Below are positions 27,502 to 36,057 of a stretch of DNA of 64,000 nucleotides, piece after piece (the stretch's first letter is position 1; every line of letters starts with the position of its first letter). The position numbers and the translations under genes are program-made. The notes beneath the pieces were generated by a model. That model searched no databases and had not been told where the DNA came from. It was given only the letters and a program-made list of their open reading frames with translations. The DNA is from JADLHS01 sp964561105 (GTDB lineage: Bacteria > Verrucomicrobiota > Verrucomicrobiia > Limisphaerales > JADLHS01), in contig CAZLOH010000031.1 in assembly GCA_964561105.1 (NCBI GenBank), positions 1 to 64,000 of the forward strand, given 5' to 3'.

Positions 27502-27529
27502 GGCCGCGTGTTCCTCACGCGGCCTTTTT
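27502..27529. terminator. Intrinsic terminator
   Basis: GGCCGCGTG (27502-27510), loop TTCCT, CACGCGGCC (27516-27524), then TTTTT. The 9-bp perfect GC-rich stem with a T-run terminates the small gene on the plus strand and may also serve the convergent rpsR transcript. Confidence 0.85.
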
Positions 27530-27638
27530 GCTTTTTATCCACAGAGCGCGCGCCAGTTACGTGCGAGATCGCCCTCCTTCATTCGATCGGATGGTCCGGC
27601 CAGCGGGAGGCTTGGCTGAACCGTGCCCGCCTCCGGAA

Positions 27639-27896
27639 TTATTTCACCAGCAACATCTGTCGGGCCCGTTTGATGGCGCGGTTCAGACGACGCTGATAAT
27701 GCGCGGGCAATCCCGTGTATTTTCGCGGCAGGATGCGTCCCTGGTCCGTGACAAACTGGCGGAGCAGATTGGTGTTCTTGAAATCCAGCGCATCCACCGT
27801 GAAGTCAATTTTCGGCTTCGGACGGGGTGTGCGCTTTTCGGTCGAACCGCGGCGGCCACGGTGATCGGACTTGTCCTTGTTGGTCTTGCGAGGCAT
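27639..27896 (-). CDS. rpsR: 30S ribosomal protein S18
   Basis: 85 residues; the core KIDFTVDALDFKNTNLLRQFV, then GRILPRKYTGLPAHYQRRL and a C-terminal IKRARQMLLV, is unmistakable S18. There is no CxxC motif in the N-terminal part, so it is the zinc-free (C-minus) form. It is the last gene of the dksA-like/rpmG/rpsR cluster, 5 bp after rpmG, rather than with rpsF/rplI as in many bacteria. Confidence 0.95.
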   Translation of the reverse strand: MPRKTNKDKSDHRGRRGSTEKRTPRPKPKIDFTVDALDFKNTNLLRQFVTDQGRILPRKYTGLPAHYQRRLNRAIKRARQMLLVK

Positions 27897-27901
27897 GGCT
27901 G

Positions 27902-28069
27902 TTATTTGATTTCGCGGTGCAAAGTATGACGCCGCAGGGCGGGATTGTACTTCTTGATCTCCAGCTTCTCCGGCTTCAGCTTCTTATTGCGGGTGGTGGT
28001 GTAGCGCGAGGGGGATTTGCCCTCCTTGCGCGCTTCCGTACATTCGATGGTGATGATTTCGCGCGGCAT
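27902..28069 (-). CDS. rpmG: 50S ribosomal protein L33
   Basis: 55 residues: MPREIITIECTEARKEGKSP, then RYTTTRNKKLKPEKLEIKKY, ending LRRHTLHREIK. This is typical L33. The zinc-ligand pairs of the C-plus form are lost: CTEC reads CTEA, and the second pair reads NPAL. It starts 4 nt after the dksA-like stop codon and ends 5 nt before rpsR. Confidence 0.95.
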   Translation of the reverse strand: MPREIITIECTEARKEGKSPSRYTTTRNKKLKPEKLEIKKYNPALRRHTLHREIK

Positions 28070-28072
28070 AAA

Positions 28073-28675
28073 TTATGAATTCTCTTTGTCCTTGGGCTTC
28101 TCCTCGGCATGGGCGTCGTCTCCCTCATCGTCCACGTCCGGCGCCCCGACGGCATCCACCGTGCCCAAAGTTCCCAGCCGGCGCTGGCGCAATGCCCCTT
28201 CGCGTTCGAGCTGCGCCTGGGCCTGCACCGTGAAGCGCGCCCACGGAATGGCTTCCAGCCGCGCCTTGGGAATGGCCTTGCCCGTCAGTTCACAAACGCC
28301 GTAGGTGTGCCGCTCGATCCGTTTGAGCGCCTCTTCAATTTCGTACACCGCATCCTGGTCCGAAGACAGCAGGCTCAGCGCAAAGTCACGGTCAAAATTG
28401 TCCGTGCCCGAATCGGCCATGTGGAGGCTGTAGCCGGCAATTTCCTGCGCGGATTCCTTGGCCAGACCGTTCATCTGGCGCATCAATTGTTCGCGCAACT
28501 CCAGCAAACGGTCGTAATACTTCTGCCACTCGGCCTTGACCTTTTTCGGCCCGTGCTCGACGCGCGCCCGGGTAACCAACGGACGTCCCAGGATCGCGGC
28601 AGCCGACGTGGGCTCGTGCGCCTTGTTGCGCACCGGAGCTTTCTTTATCGCTTTTTTCTTCGTTGTCACTGGCAA
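28073..28675 (-). CDS. DksA/TraR-family protein with degenerate zinc finger
   Basis: 200 residues. A basic N-terminal extension (1-45) precedes a coiled-coil arm (about 45-125) with an acidic tip region DNFDRDFA. The finger-like segment YGVCELTGKAIPKARLEAIP carries only one of the four canonical Cys (C128; the others are T131, T149 and A152). The C terminus is acidic. DksA proteins bind RNA polymerase through its secondary channel and act with ppGpp; Cys-poor paralogues such as DksA2 work without zinc. It is the first gene of the cluster with zinc-free rpmG and rpsR, and is divergent from addB. Confidence 0.88.
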   Translation of the reverse strand: MPVTTKKKAIKKAPVRNKAHEPTSAAAILGRPLVTRARVEHGPKKVKAEWQKYYDRLLELREQLMRQMNGLAKESAQEIAGYSLHMADSGTDNFDRDFALSLLSSDQDAVYEIEEALKRIERHTYGVCELTGKAIPKARLEAIPWARFTVQAQAQLEREGALRQRRLGTLGTVDAVGAPDVDDEGDDAHAEEKPKDKENS

Positions 28676-28892
28676 AAATTGTTTAAGCTTGGCGTCCCAA
28701 AATTTCCAACCGGAACGCTTCCCGTTCTACAAGGGGCGTGACACTAGCAAACGACCACAAATAATCCACTAAAATCTCAAACTAATTTGACGTGACTTGC
28801 CGCGCCCGCAGCCATTCGCAACGCCCACACCTTTCGTCGGCTTGGCCAATAAAATCCTTTTCGCCCCGGCGCTTTGTGGAAACCATCTTCCG

Positions 28893-31800
28893 ATGCAGGC
28901 GCGCTTCCTTCTCGGCCCCGCCGGCAGCGGCAAGACCCACCGCTGCCTCGCGGACATCCGTCGTGAATTGATCGCCGCGCCCGCCGGTCCGCCGCTCCTG
29001 CTGCTCGCTCCCAAACAAGCCACGTTTCAACTCGAGCGCCAGTTGCTCGCCGCGCCGCAACTCCACGGTTACACGCGGCTGCAAATCCTCTCCTTCGATC
29101 GGCTGGCCCAGTTCGTCCTGGGCGAAGTCGCCCCCGGGCCGGCCAACTGGCTCGACGACGAAGGCCGCGTGATGGTGCTGCGCGCCCTGCTCAACGAAAA
29201 GCGCGCCGGCTTGAAATTGTTCCACGCCACCGCCCGCCTGCCGGGCTTCGCCACGCACCTCAGCCAGTTGCTGCGGGAATTGCAACGCCACCAGATTTCC
29301 CCACGCCAACTCACGACCTGGGCGGAAACAATCTCGCAACCCGCCTCGTTGCGAGACAAGCTCCAGGACTTCGCCCTCCTGCTGCGCGCCTACCTCGACT
29401 GGTTGCAGGCGCATGATTTACAGGACCTGGATTCCATTCAAGATGTCGCGGCCCAGACTTTCCGTGCCGTCGCCAGCACCGGACGGTTTCGTCTGGGTGG
29501 AATTTGGCTGGATGGCTTTGCGGAACTGACGGCCCAGGAACTCGGACTGCTCAGCGCGGTGGTACCGCTGGCCGAGCGCGCGACCCTGGCCTTTTGTCTG
29601 CCCGGGGAAATCGAAACCGAACCCACCTGGCGGTCGCCTTGGTCCGTGATCGGCCAAACTTTTCTCCGCTGCCGGGAACAAATCGCCAAGCTGCCCAACG
29701 TCGAAGTCGTGCTCGAAACCTTGCCGACCCGGGATCAACCCACCCGCTTCTCACGCGCGCCCGACCTCGCGCATCTGGAATCAAATTGGACGAAATCATC
29801 CCTCGTGGCGGCGTCCCCACCCGGCTCTCCTTACCCTTCGGCCGTGCGCCTGTTCAGTTGTGCGAATCCTGCAACCGAAGCCACGCTGGCCGCGCGCGAA
29901 ATCCGGCGCTTCGTCCGGACGGGCGGCCGCTATCGCGACACCGCCGTCCTCGTCCGCTCGCTCGAACCTTACGCGGACACCATCCGCCGCGTCTTTGCCC
30001 GGTTCGACATTCCGATCTTTCTCGACCGCCGCGAATCGGTTTCCCATCACCCGCTCGCCGAGTTGACTCGATACGCACTGCGCACCCTCGCCTTTGGCTG
30101 GCGGCAGGCCGACTGGTTCGGCGTTCTTAAAACCGGCCTGGCCCATGGGCACGAGAGCGATATTGACTGGTTGGAAAACGCCGCGCTCGCGCACGGCTGG
30201 GAAGGCAGCATCTGGCAAAAGCCGATCACCCATCCGGCCGAACCCGCCCTGGCCGAACGCGCCGAGTCGTTGCGCCAGAAGCTCGTCCCTCCATTCACAC
30301 GTCTCGCCCAACTGACCGCCGCTCCACTTTCCGGCGCGCAACTGGCCGAAGCTCTCCGCGAACTCTGGCGCACTCTCGCCGTGGAGAAAACGCTCGGCGA
30401 CTGGACCACTGCTGCACAAACCGGCTGGAACGACCAGCCGTCCGCCGCCGTTCACGCCACCGTCTTCGCGCAAATGCAGACCTGGCTCGACAACCTCGCC
30501 CGCGCTTTTCCCCGCGACCCGCTCCCGTTGCGCGAGTGGCTGCCCATCCTCGAATCTGGTTTGAGCCAGCTCACCGTCGGCGTCATTCCGCCCACGTTGG
30601 ATCAAGTGCTGGTTGGCGCGGTGGATCGTTCGCGCAATCCCGATCTCAAACTCGTGTTCGTGCTGGGCCTCAACGAGGGCGTCTTCCCAGCCTCACTCCC
30701 GGAAGACCCGTTGCTTAACGAACTTGAACGCGACACCCTCCAACTGCATGGCGCGCGACTCGGCGCCACCGCTCGCCAGCGCCTTGGCCACGAATGGTTC
30801 TACGGCTACGTCGCCTGCACGCGCGCCAGCGAGCGGCTCATCCTCACCTGCGCGCAGTCGGATTCCCGGGGCCATCAGCTCAATCGTTCGCCGTTCTTCG
30901 ATCAACTCGCAAAGATTTTCCCCGCGCTTAAAGTCGAGAACTGGCAGCCACCCGCCGCCTTCGAGGACGTTCAGCACCTCAGCGAAACCATCGCTCCGGC
31001 CATTCAGTTGCAGCGCGCCTTGGATCGAAGCGCCAGCCTCCAACCAGGCTCGCCCTCTCACTCTGACTCGGACCCGGTGCGAGGACTGCTCGCGCTGTCC
31101 CAACTATCCACCGCCCTCGCGAAGGCTCGTCAACTTTCCGCCGCCGCGCACGACCGGCTTGCGCCCGCTATCGCCGAAATGCTCCACGGGCACGAACTCG
31201 CCACGTCCGTCAGCGCGTTGGAAAATTTCGCCGCGTGCCCCTTCAAATTCTTTATCAGCCACGGCCTCCGCGCACAGGAGCGACAGGAATTCGAACTCGA
31301 CGCCCGCGAACGGGGTTCGTTCCAACATGAAGTTCTCACGCAGTTTCACAACGAAGTCCGTGGTGAAAACCTCAACTGGCGCGACCTCACGCCGGATCAG
31401 GCCCGGGACCGCATCCGGCGGCTGGGCGAAGCGCTGCTGCCGGTTTATCGGCAGGGGTTGTTGACGTCCGACCCCGCGCGCCGTTTTGCCGGACAACACT
31501 TGATCGCGTCCCTCGAGACCCTCATCGGCGTGCTGATCGGTTGGGCGCGCGATTATCAATTCGATCCCGTGCTGGTTGAAACCGGATTTGGTCTCGGCGC
31601 GAATTCTCCGTGGCCCGCCTGGCGACTGGACCTCGCCGACCGCCACGCGCTGCTCCTGCGCGGGCGCATTGATCGCATTGATCTCTGGCGCGATCCCGCC
31701 ACCGGCGCGGCGCTCGCGGTCGTCATGGATTACAAATCCAGCAGCCGCCAGCCGGATGCGACCAAGCTCTATTACGGCCTGCAATTGCAATTGCCTGCCT

Positions 31801-32330
31801 ACCTCGCTGCGCTGGAGCAACTGCCCGAAGTCCGCGCCACCCTCCACGTCCGTTCGCTTCAGCCGGCCGGAGTTTTTTACGTCAACTTGCGCGGCGAATT
31901 TTCCTCGGAGCAGGACCGCGACTCGGCTTTGAACGATCCCGCCGGCGTCCTCCGGGAAGGTTTCCGCCACGCGGGACGATTCGACGAGACGCACTACAAC
32001 CTGCTCGATCCGCGCGACACGAAGGAACAGTTCAAGGCCCATTCGAACTCGCGAAACAAAATGGACGCGGCCGCCTTTCGCGCCCTGCTGGAGCGCGCGG
32101 TGGAGAATCTGCGACGTTTCGGCAACGAGATTTATTCCGGCATCGTTGCCCCCGCACCGTACCGGAAAGGCAACGAGGTCGCCTGCGATTTCTGCGAATA
32201 CGCCGCCATCTGTCGCTTCGACCCGTGGACGCAACCATTCCGGACCTTAAGCCCGGCCCCCAAGAACGACCCACCGAAGACGGCCGCCCCCGCAAGACCG
32301 AAGCGGCCGAAAAAGGCGGCCAAAGCATGA
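28893..32330 (+). CDS. AddB-like helicase-nuclease subunit (PD-(D/E)XK, Fe-S)
   Basis: 1145 residues from ATG 28893, where MQARFLLGPAGSGKT gives a Walker A at 7-14. The middle is a UvrD/Rep-like inactivated helicase region. The C-terminal nuclease (about 780-1110) has MDYKSS (D946, K948). It also has the four-Cys iron-sulfur arrangement of AddB: C782, C1098, C1101, C1107. With AddA it resects double-strand breaks for RecA loading, the counterpart of RecBCD. Its stop overlaps the addA start by 4 nt. The name addB is likely, though rexB-like paralogues have the same layout. Confidence 0.88.
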   Translation: MQARFLLGPAGSGKTHRCLADIRRELIAAPAGPPLLLLAPKQATFQLERQLLAAPQLHGYTRLQILSFDRLAQFVLGEVAPGPANWLDDEGRVMVLRALLNEKRAGLKLFHATARLPGFATHLSQLLRELQRHQISPRQLTTWAETISQPASLRDKLQDFALLLRAYLDWLQAHDLQDLDSIQDVAAQTFRAVASTGRFRLGGIWLDGFAELTAQELGLLSAVVPLAERATLAFCLPGEIETEPTWRSPWSVIGQTFLRCREQIAKLPNVEVVLETLPTRDQPTRFSRAPDLAHLESNWTKSSLVAASPPGSPYPSAVRLFSCANPATEATLAAREIRRFVRTGGRYRDTAVLVRSLEPYADTIRRVFARFDIPIFLDRRESVSHHPLAELTRYALRTLAFGWRQADWFGVLKTGLAHGHESDIDWLENAALAHGWEGSIWQKPITHPAEPALAERAESLRQKLVPPFTRLAQLTAAPLSGAQLAEALRELWRTLAVEKTLGDWTTAAQTGWNDQPSAAVHATVFAQMQTWLDNLARAFPRDPLPLREWLPILESGLSQLTVGVIPPTLDQVLVGAVDRSRNPDLKLVFVLGLNEGVFPASLPEDPLLNELERDTLQLHGARLGATARQRLGHEWFYGYVACTRASERLILTCAQSDSRGHQLNRSPFFDQLAKIFPALKVENWQPPAAFEDVQHLSETIAPAIQLQRALDRSASLQPGSPSHSDSDPVRGLLALSQLSTALAKARQLSAAAHDRLAPAIAEMLHGHELATSVSALENFAACPFKFFISHGLRAQERQEFELDARERGSFQHEVLTQFHNEVRGENLNWRDLTPDQARDRIRRLGEALLPVYRQGLLTSDPARRFAGQHLIASLETLIGVLIGWARDYQFDPVLVETGFGLGANSPWPAWRLDLADRHALLLRGRIDRIDLWRDPATGAALAVVMDYKSSSRQPDATKLYYGLQLQLPAYLAALEQLPEVRATLHVRSLQPAGVFYVNLRGEFSSEQDRDSALNDPAGVLREGFRHAGRFDETHYNLLDPRDTKEQFKAHSNSRNKMDAAAFRALLERAVENLRRFGNEIYSGIVAPAPYRKGNEVACDFCEYAAICRFDPWTQPFRTLSPAPKNDPPKTAAPARPKRPKKAAKA

Positions 32331-35300
32331 GCGCGCCGACATCGCAACAACTGGCCGCCGTCGCCGCGCGCGGTGATGTCCTCGTCGCCGCCGGCGCCGG
32401 CACAGGCAAGACCAGCACCGTCACCGAGCGCTGCCTCGAACTCGTGTTGCGGGAGCGCTGTTCCATCGAAGAAATCCTGTTGGTAACCTTCACCGAAGCA
32501 GCCGCCACGGAAATGCGCGAGCGCATCCGGCAACGATTGCGCCTCGCCGCCGATCAAGCGCCGCCGGACTCGGACGACGCGGGCTGGCTGGCCGAACAGC
32601 TCGCGTTGCTGGAGCGCGCGCCGCTTTCCACGTTGCACAGCTTTTGCCTCGAACTGGTGCGACGCCATTTTCCCGCGCTCAGCCTCGATCCGCAGTTCAC
32701 CGTGCTCGACGAAGCGCAGACCCAGCCGTTGATCCACGCCGTGCTCGAAGAACTCCTGCTTGGTCATTACGCCGGCGAAACCTCGTTCGCCGCCGAGGTG
32801 CGCGAACTCATCCGCACCTACGGCCGCGGCCGCGACGAAGCCATCCGCGAACTCATCGTGCAGTTGCATCGGCACACGCAGACGCTCGCGGCACCGACGG
32901 CATGGTTCGCGGAGCAAATGGCCTTGTATGGCAGCAATGCCCCCCATGAATGGCGACAGAAATTTCCCCGGGCCGTCAGCGATTGGGCGCAACTTTGGGC
33001 AAATGTTCTGGCCGCTTCCACCGCCGAATCCACCAACCTCGCGGCGAGTCATCGCGCTTTGACGCAACTCCTGGCCCACCGCTCCCCGACCTTTGCTCAA
33101 GCCGCAGAGTCGGTGGCTGCCGTAGTTGCCGCCGATCAAGCCGAATGGAAACGCGGCACGAAAACCAAATATCGCGAACCACTCGAAGGCTTCTTTGCGG
33201 ATGCCAAGTTTCTCCACGAGCTTGCGCAGAATGATGGGGCGGCGCTCACGGAAGACTGGCAATGGTCGCGCGGTCCCATGCTCACGTTGCTCCGCCTGAC
33301 CCAGGAATTCGGCATCGCCTTCGCCCGGGCCAAGCGCGAACTGGGCGGCATAGATTTCGCCGATCAAGAGCAATTCGCACTGCGACTGCTGAGCAATCCC
33401 GACGGTACTCCGACCCCAGTCGCCCGCGCGTGTCGCGAAAGATTTCGCTACGTCTTTGTGGACGAATGTCAGGACATCAACGCCGCGCAGGATGCGATTC
33501 TTCGCGCCGTGAGTCGCACCGGCGCGGAAGCAAACCGCTTCCTCGTCGGTGATGTGAAGCAAAGCATCTATCGCTTCCGCCTCGCGGATCCGCGCATCTT
33601 TCAAAGTTACGAAACCCGCTGGAAGGACGCTGTGCCACCGGGGGAATCCACAAACCAAGACCACGTCCGCGCGACGGCGGGTCGCGTCCTCGCGCTCACC
33701 GAGAATTTCCGCAGCGCGGAGGGTTTGCTCAAGTTTATCAACCCGCTGTTCCGCGCGCTGATGCGACCGGTCATTGGCGGATTGACGTATGACCCGGATG
33801 CGGAGTTGCAATTCGGCGCCGCCGAGGCCCGCGCCCCGTTGGCCGCCAGCCACGACACCACTCCGCGGGTGGAGTTGAATATCATCTCCAAGGCCGACGA
33901 GCCGGCGCCCGCGAACGCTGAACCGGCGGAGGCGGAAGGCCGGGCGACGGACATCCCCGACCTGCAAACCGACGAGCGTGAAGCCCGCTTGATTGCGCGG
34001 CAACTGCGGCAACTTCACGCCAGCCGCCATCAAATCTGGGATCGGGTCGCGCTGGACGGCGGGTTTCGGGATGTGGAGTATTCCGACATGGTCGTGCTGA
34101 TGCGCGGTCTGGCCGGTCGCGCCGAGATTTTCGCCAAGGCTTTTCATCAGCTTGGCGTGCCGCTGCTGGTCGGCCGCGCCGGGTTTCTCGCCGCACTCGA
34201 AATTCGCGACGTGCTCAACCTGCTGCGGTTGCTGGACAATCCTCTGCAAGACTTGCCGCTGCTGGCCGTGCTGCGTTCGCCCCTGGTCGGATTGTCCGCC
34301 AATGAACTGGCCCAACTCCGCGCCGTCGAACGACGCGGTTTGCTCTGGCTGGTCCTGAACCGGGCCGTCAATTCAAGCGCCGCCATTCCGACCGGACTGA
34401 AATCGAAGCTGGCGGATTTCATCGGGCAATTTCGCCGCTGGCGCGAGTTGATCCGGCATACTTCACTCACACACTGCCTGGAAACCGCGTTGAACGAAAC
34501 GCATTACGAAGCCCTGTTGCTCGCGGGCGAACGTGGCGCGCAACGCGTGGCCAATGTGCGCCGGCTGCTCGAGCTGGCGCGACGTTTTGACCCGTTCCGG
34601 CGCGAAGGTCTGTATCGCTTTCTGCAATTCATCAACGAACAGGAAACCTTGGAGGTGGAACATCCACCTGCCGATGCCACGCCCGAAAACGCCGTGCGCC
34701 TGCTGACCATCCACGCGAGCAAGGGACTGGAATTCCCCGTCGTCGTGGTGGCGGGGCTGGGCACGCGTTTCAATTTCCGTGCGCTCAGTGGTGACATTTT
34801 GCTCGAGGAGCAATCGGGGTTGTGTCCGAAAATCTTTCCACCCGGCACGCGGAGCAAATATCCCAGCCTCGCCCACTGGTCGGCCGCGCAACGCGAACGG
34901 CGCGCGCTGCTCGGGGAGGAATTGCGCCTGCTCTACGTCGCGCTGACGCGCGCGCGCGACCGCCTGCTCCTCGTGGGCACGGCCCCCCGGAAAGCTGAGG
35001 CGGCGCGCTGGCAGTCGCCGGCGGCCATCACCGATCATGCCCGTTTCAAGGCGGGGAATTATCTGGAGTGGCTGCGGCTCTGGTTCGTCAACGAAACCGC
35101 ACCCGAAGACTGGGCGAGTGAGGACGAGGGAAAGAACGCCCTGTTGCGTTGGAAGTTCTGGCCGGCCAATGACGCCGAGTTTACGCCCGACCCGGCCACT
35201 CCGTCGGCGGAAGCAATTTTGCCTGTCGCTCCCACACCGGAGCAGTGGGCTCAGATTCGACAACTGCTCGCAAGCCCCTACCCTCACGCAATTGCGGTGA

Positions 35301-35983
35301 ACGAACCGGCCAAGACCACCGTCACGGCATTGCGTCGGCGTGTGGCGGACGAAGCCGATGACGAAGCGCGCCGGATGTTTCAACCGTTCCCGAGTTTCGC
35401 CTCGGCGCGGACGGGTGACGGACAACTCAATGCCGCCGCCATCGGCATCGCGCATCACACCTTTCTTCAATTCGTCACCCTCGCGCGCACGGCCACGGAA
35501 CTGGATTTGCGCAACGAGGCCGCGCGCCTCGAACGCGACGGGATTTTATCCCCGGAACAAGCCGCCGCGCTCGACTTCGCGGCATTGGCGAGTTTCTGGC
35601 AATCAGAACTCGGCGACCGAATCCGCTCGCTGCCCGAGCCAGCCGTCAATCGCGAGATGCCCTTCACGGCCCGATTCCGGATCGCCGAAGTCGAAGCTCT
35701 GCTTCCGCCGGAACACGCCGCCGCGACGATTCCCGACCCCGAGGATGACTTCATCCTCATGCAAGGCATCGCGGACCTGGTGGCGCTGTTGCCGGATGAA
35801 ATCTGGCTGGTGGATTTCAAAACCGACCTGGTCGGCCCAGAAGCTTTGTCGGCCAAGGTTCAACAATACGAACCGCAACTGCGACTCTACGCGCTGGCCC
35901 TGGCCCGGATTTACCAACGCCCGGTGGCGCACTGCTGGCTGCACTTTTTAACCGGTCGGCAGACCATCGCGGTAAAAGCTTGA
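32327..35983 (+). CDS. addA: AddA-like UvrD-family helicase-nuclease
   Basis: 1218 residues from ATG 32327. SF1 helicase motifs are in order: AAGAGTGKTSTV (Walker A, about 23), FVDECQDIN (Walker B), VGDVKQSIYRFR, LTIHASKGLEFP and LYVALTRARDRL. The C-terminal RecB-family nuclease has MQGIADLVAL and VDFKTD (D1163, K1165) followed by QLRLYALAL. It unwinds and degrades DNA ends together with AddB. The ATGA overlap with the upstream gene indicates coupled translation. Confidence 0.93.
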   Translation: MSAPTSQQLAAVAARGDVLVAAGAGTGKTSTVTERCLELVLRERCSIEEILLVTFTEAAATEMRERIRQRLRLAADQAPPDSDDAGWLAEQLALLERAPLSTLHSFCLELVRRHFPALSLDPQFTVLDEAQTQPLIHAVLEELLLGHYAGETSFAAEVRELIRTYGRGRDEAIRELIVQLHRHTQTLAAPTAWFAEQMALYGSNAPHEWRQKFPRAVSDWAQLWANVLAASTAESTNLAASHRALTQLLAHRSPTFAQAAESVAAVVAADQAEWKRGTKTKYREPLEGFFADAKFLHELAQNDGAALTEDWQWSRGPMLTLLRLTQEFGIAFARAKRELGGIDFADQEQFALRLLSNPDGTPTPVARACRERFRYVFVDECQDINAAQDAILRAVSRTGAEANRFLVGDVKQSIYRFRLADPRIFQSYETRWKDAVPPGESTNQDHVRATAGRVLALTENFRSAEGLLKFINPLFRALMRPVIGGLTYDPDAELQFGAAEARAPLAASHDTTPRVELNIISKADEPAPANAEPAEAEGRATDIPDLQTDEREARLIARQLRQLHASRHQIWDRVALDGGFRDVEYSDMVVLMRGLAGRAEIFAKAFHQLGVPLLVGRAGFLAALEIRDVLNLLRLLDNPLQDLPLLAVLRSPLVGLSANELAQLRAVERRGLLWLVLNRAVNSSAAIPTGLKSKLADFIGQFRRWRELIRHTSLTHCLETALNETHYEALLLAGERGAQRVANVRRLLELARRFDPFRREGLYRFLQFINEQETLEVEHPPADATPENAVRLLTIHASKGLEFPVVVVAGLGTRFNFRALSGDILLEEQSGLCPKIFPPGTRSKYPSLAHWSAAQRERRALLGEELRLLYVALTRARDRLLLVGTAPRKAEAARWQSPAAITDHARFKAGNYLEWLRLWFVNETAPEDWASEDEGKNALLRWKFWPANDAEFTPDPATPSAEAILPVAPTPEQWAQIRQLLASPYPHAIAVNEPAKTTVTALRRRVADEADDEARRMFQPFPSFASARTGDGQLNAAAIGIAHHTFLQFVTLARTATELDLRNEAARLERDGILSPEQAAALDFAALASFWQSELGDRIRSLPEPAVNREMPFTARFRIAEVEALLPPEHAAATIPDPEDDFILMQGIADLVALLPDEIWLVDFKTDLVGPEALSAKVQQYEPQLRLYALALARIYQRPVAHCWLHFLTGRQTIAVKA

Positions 35984-36057
35984 ACGGTTTAGCGGACTGG
36001 TCACGCCCGACTTAGCGGCAGCTTGAATTTACCCGTCGCTCACACTACTTTGGCGGC

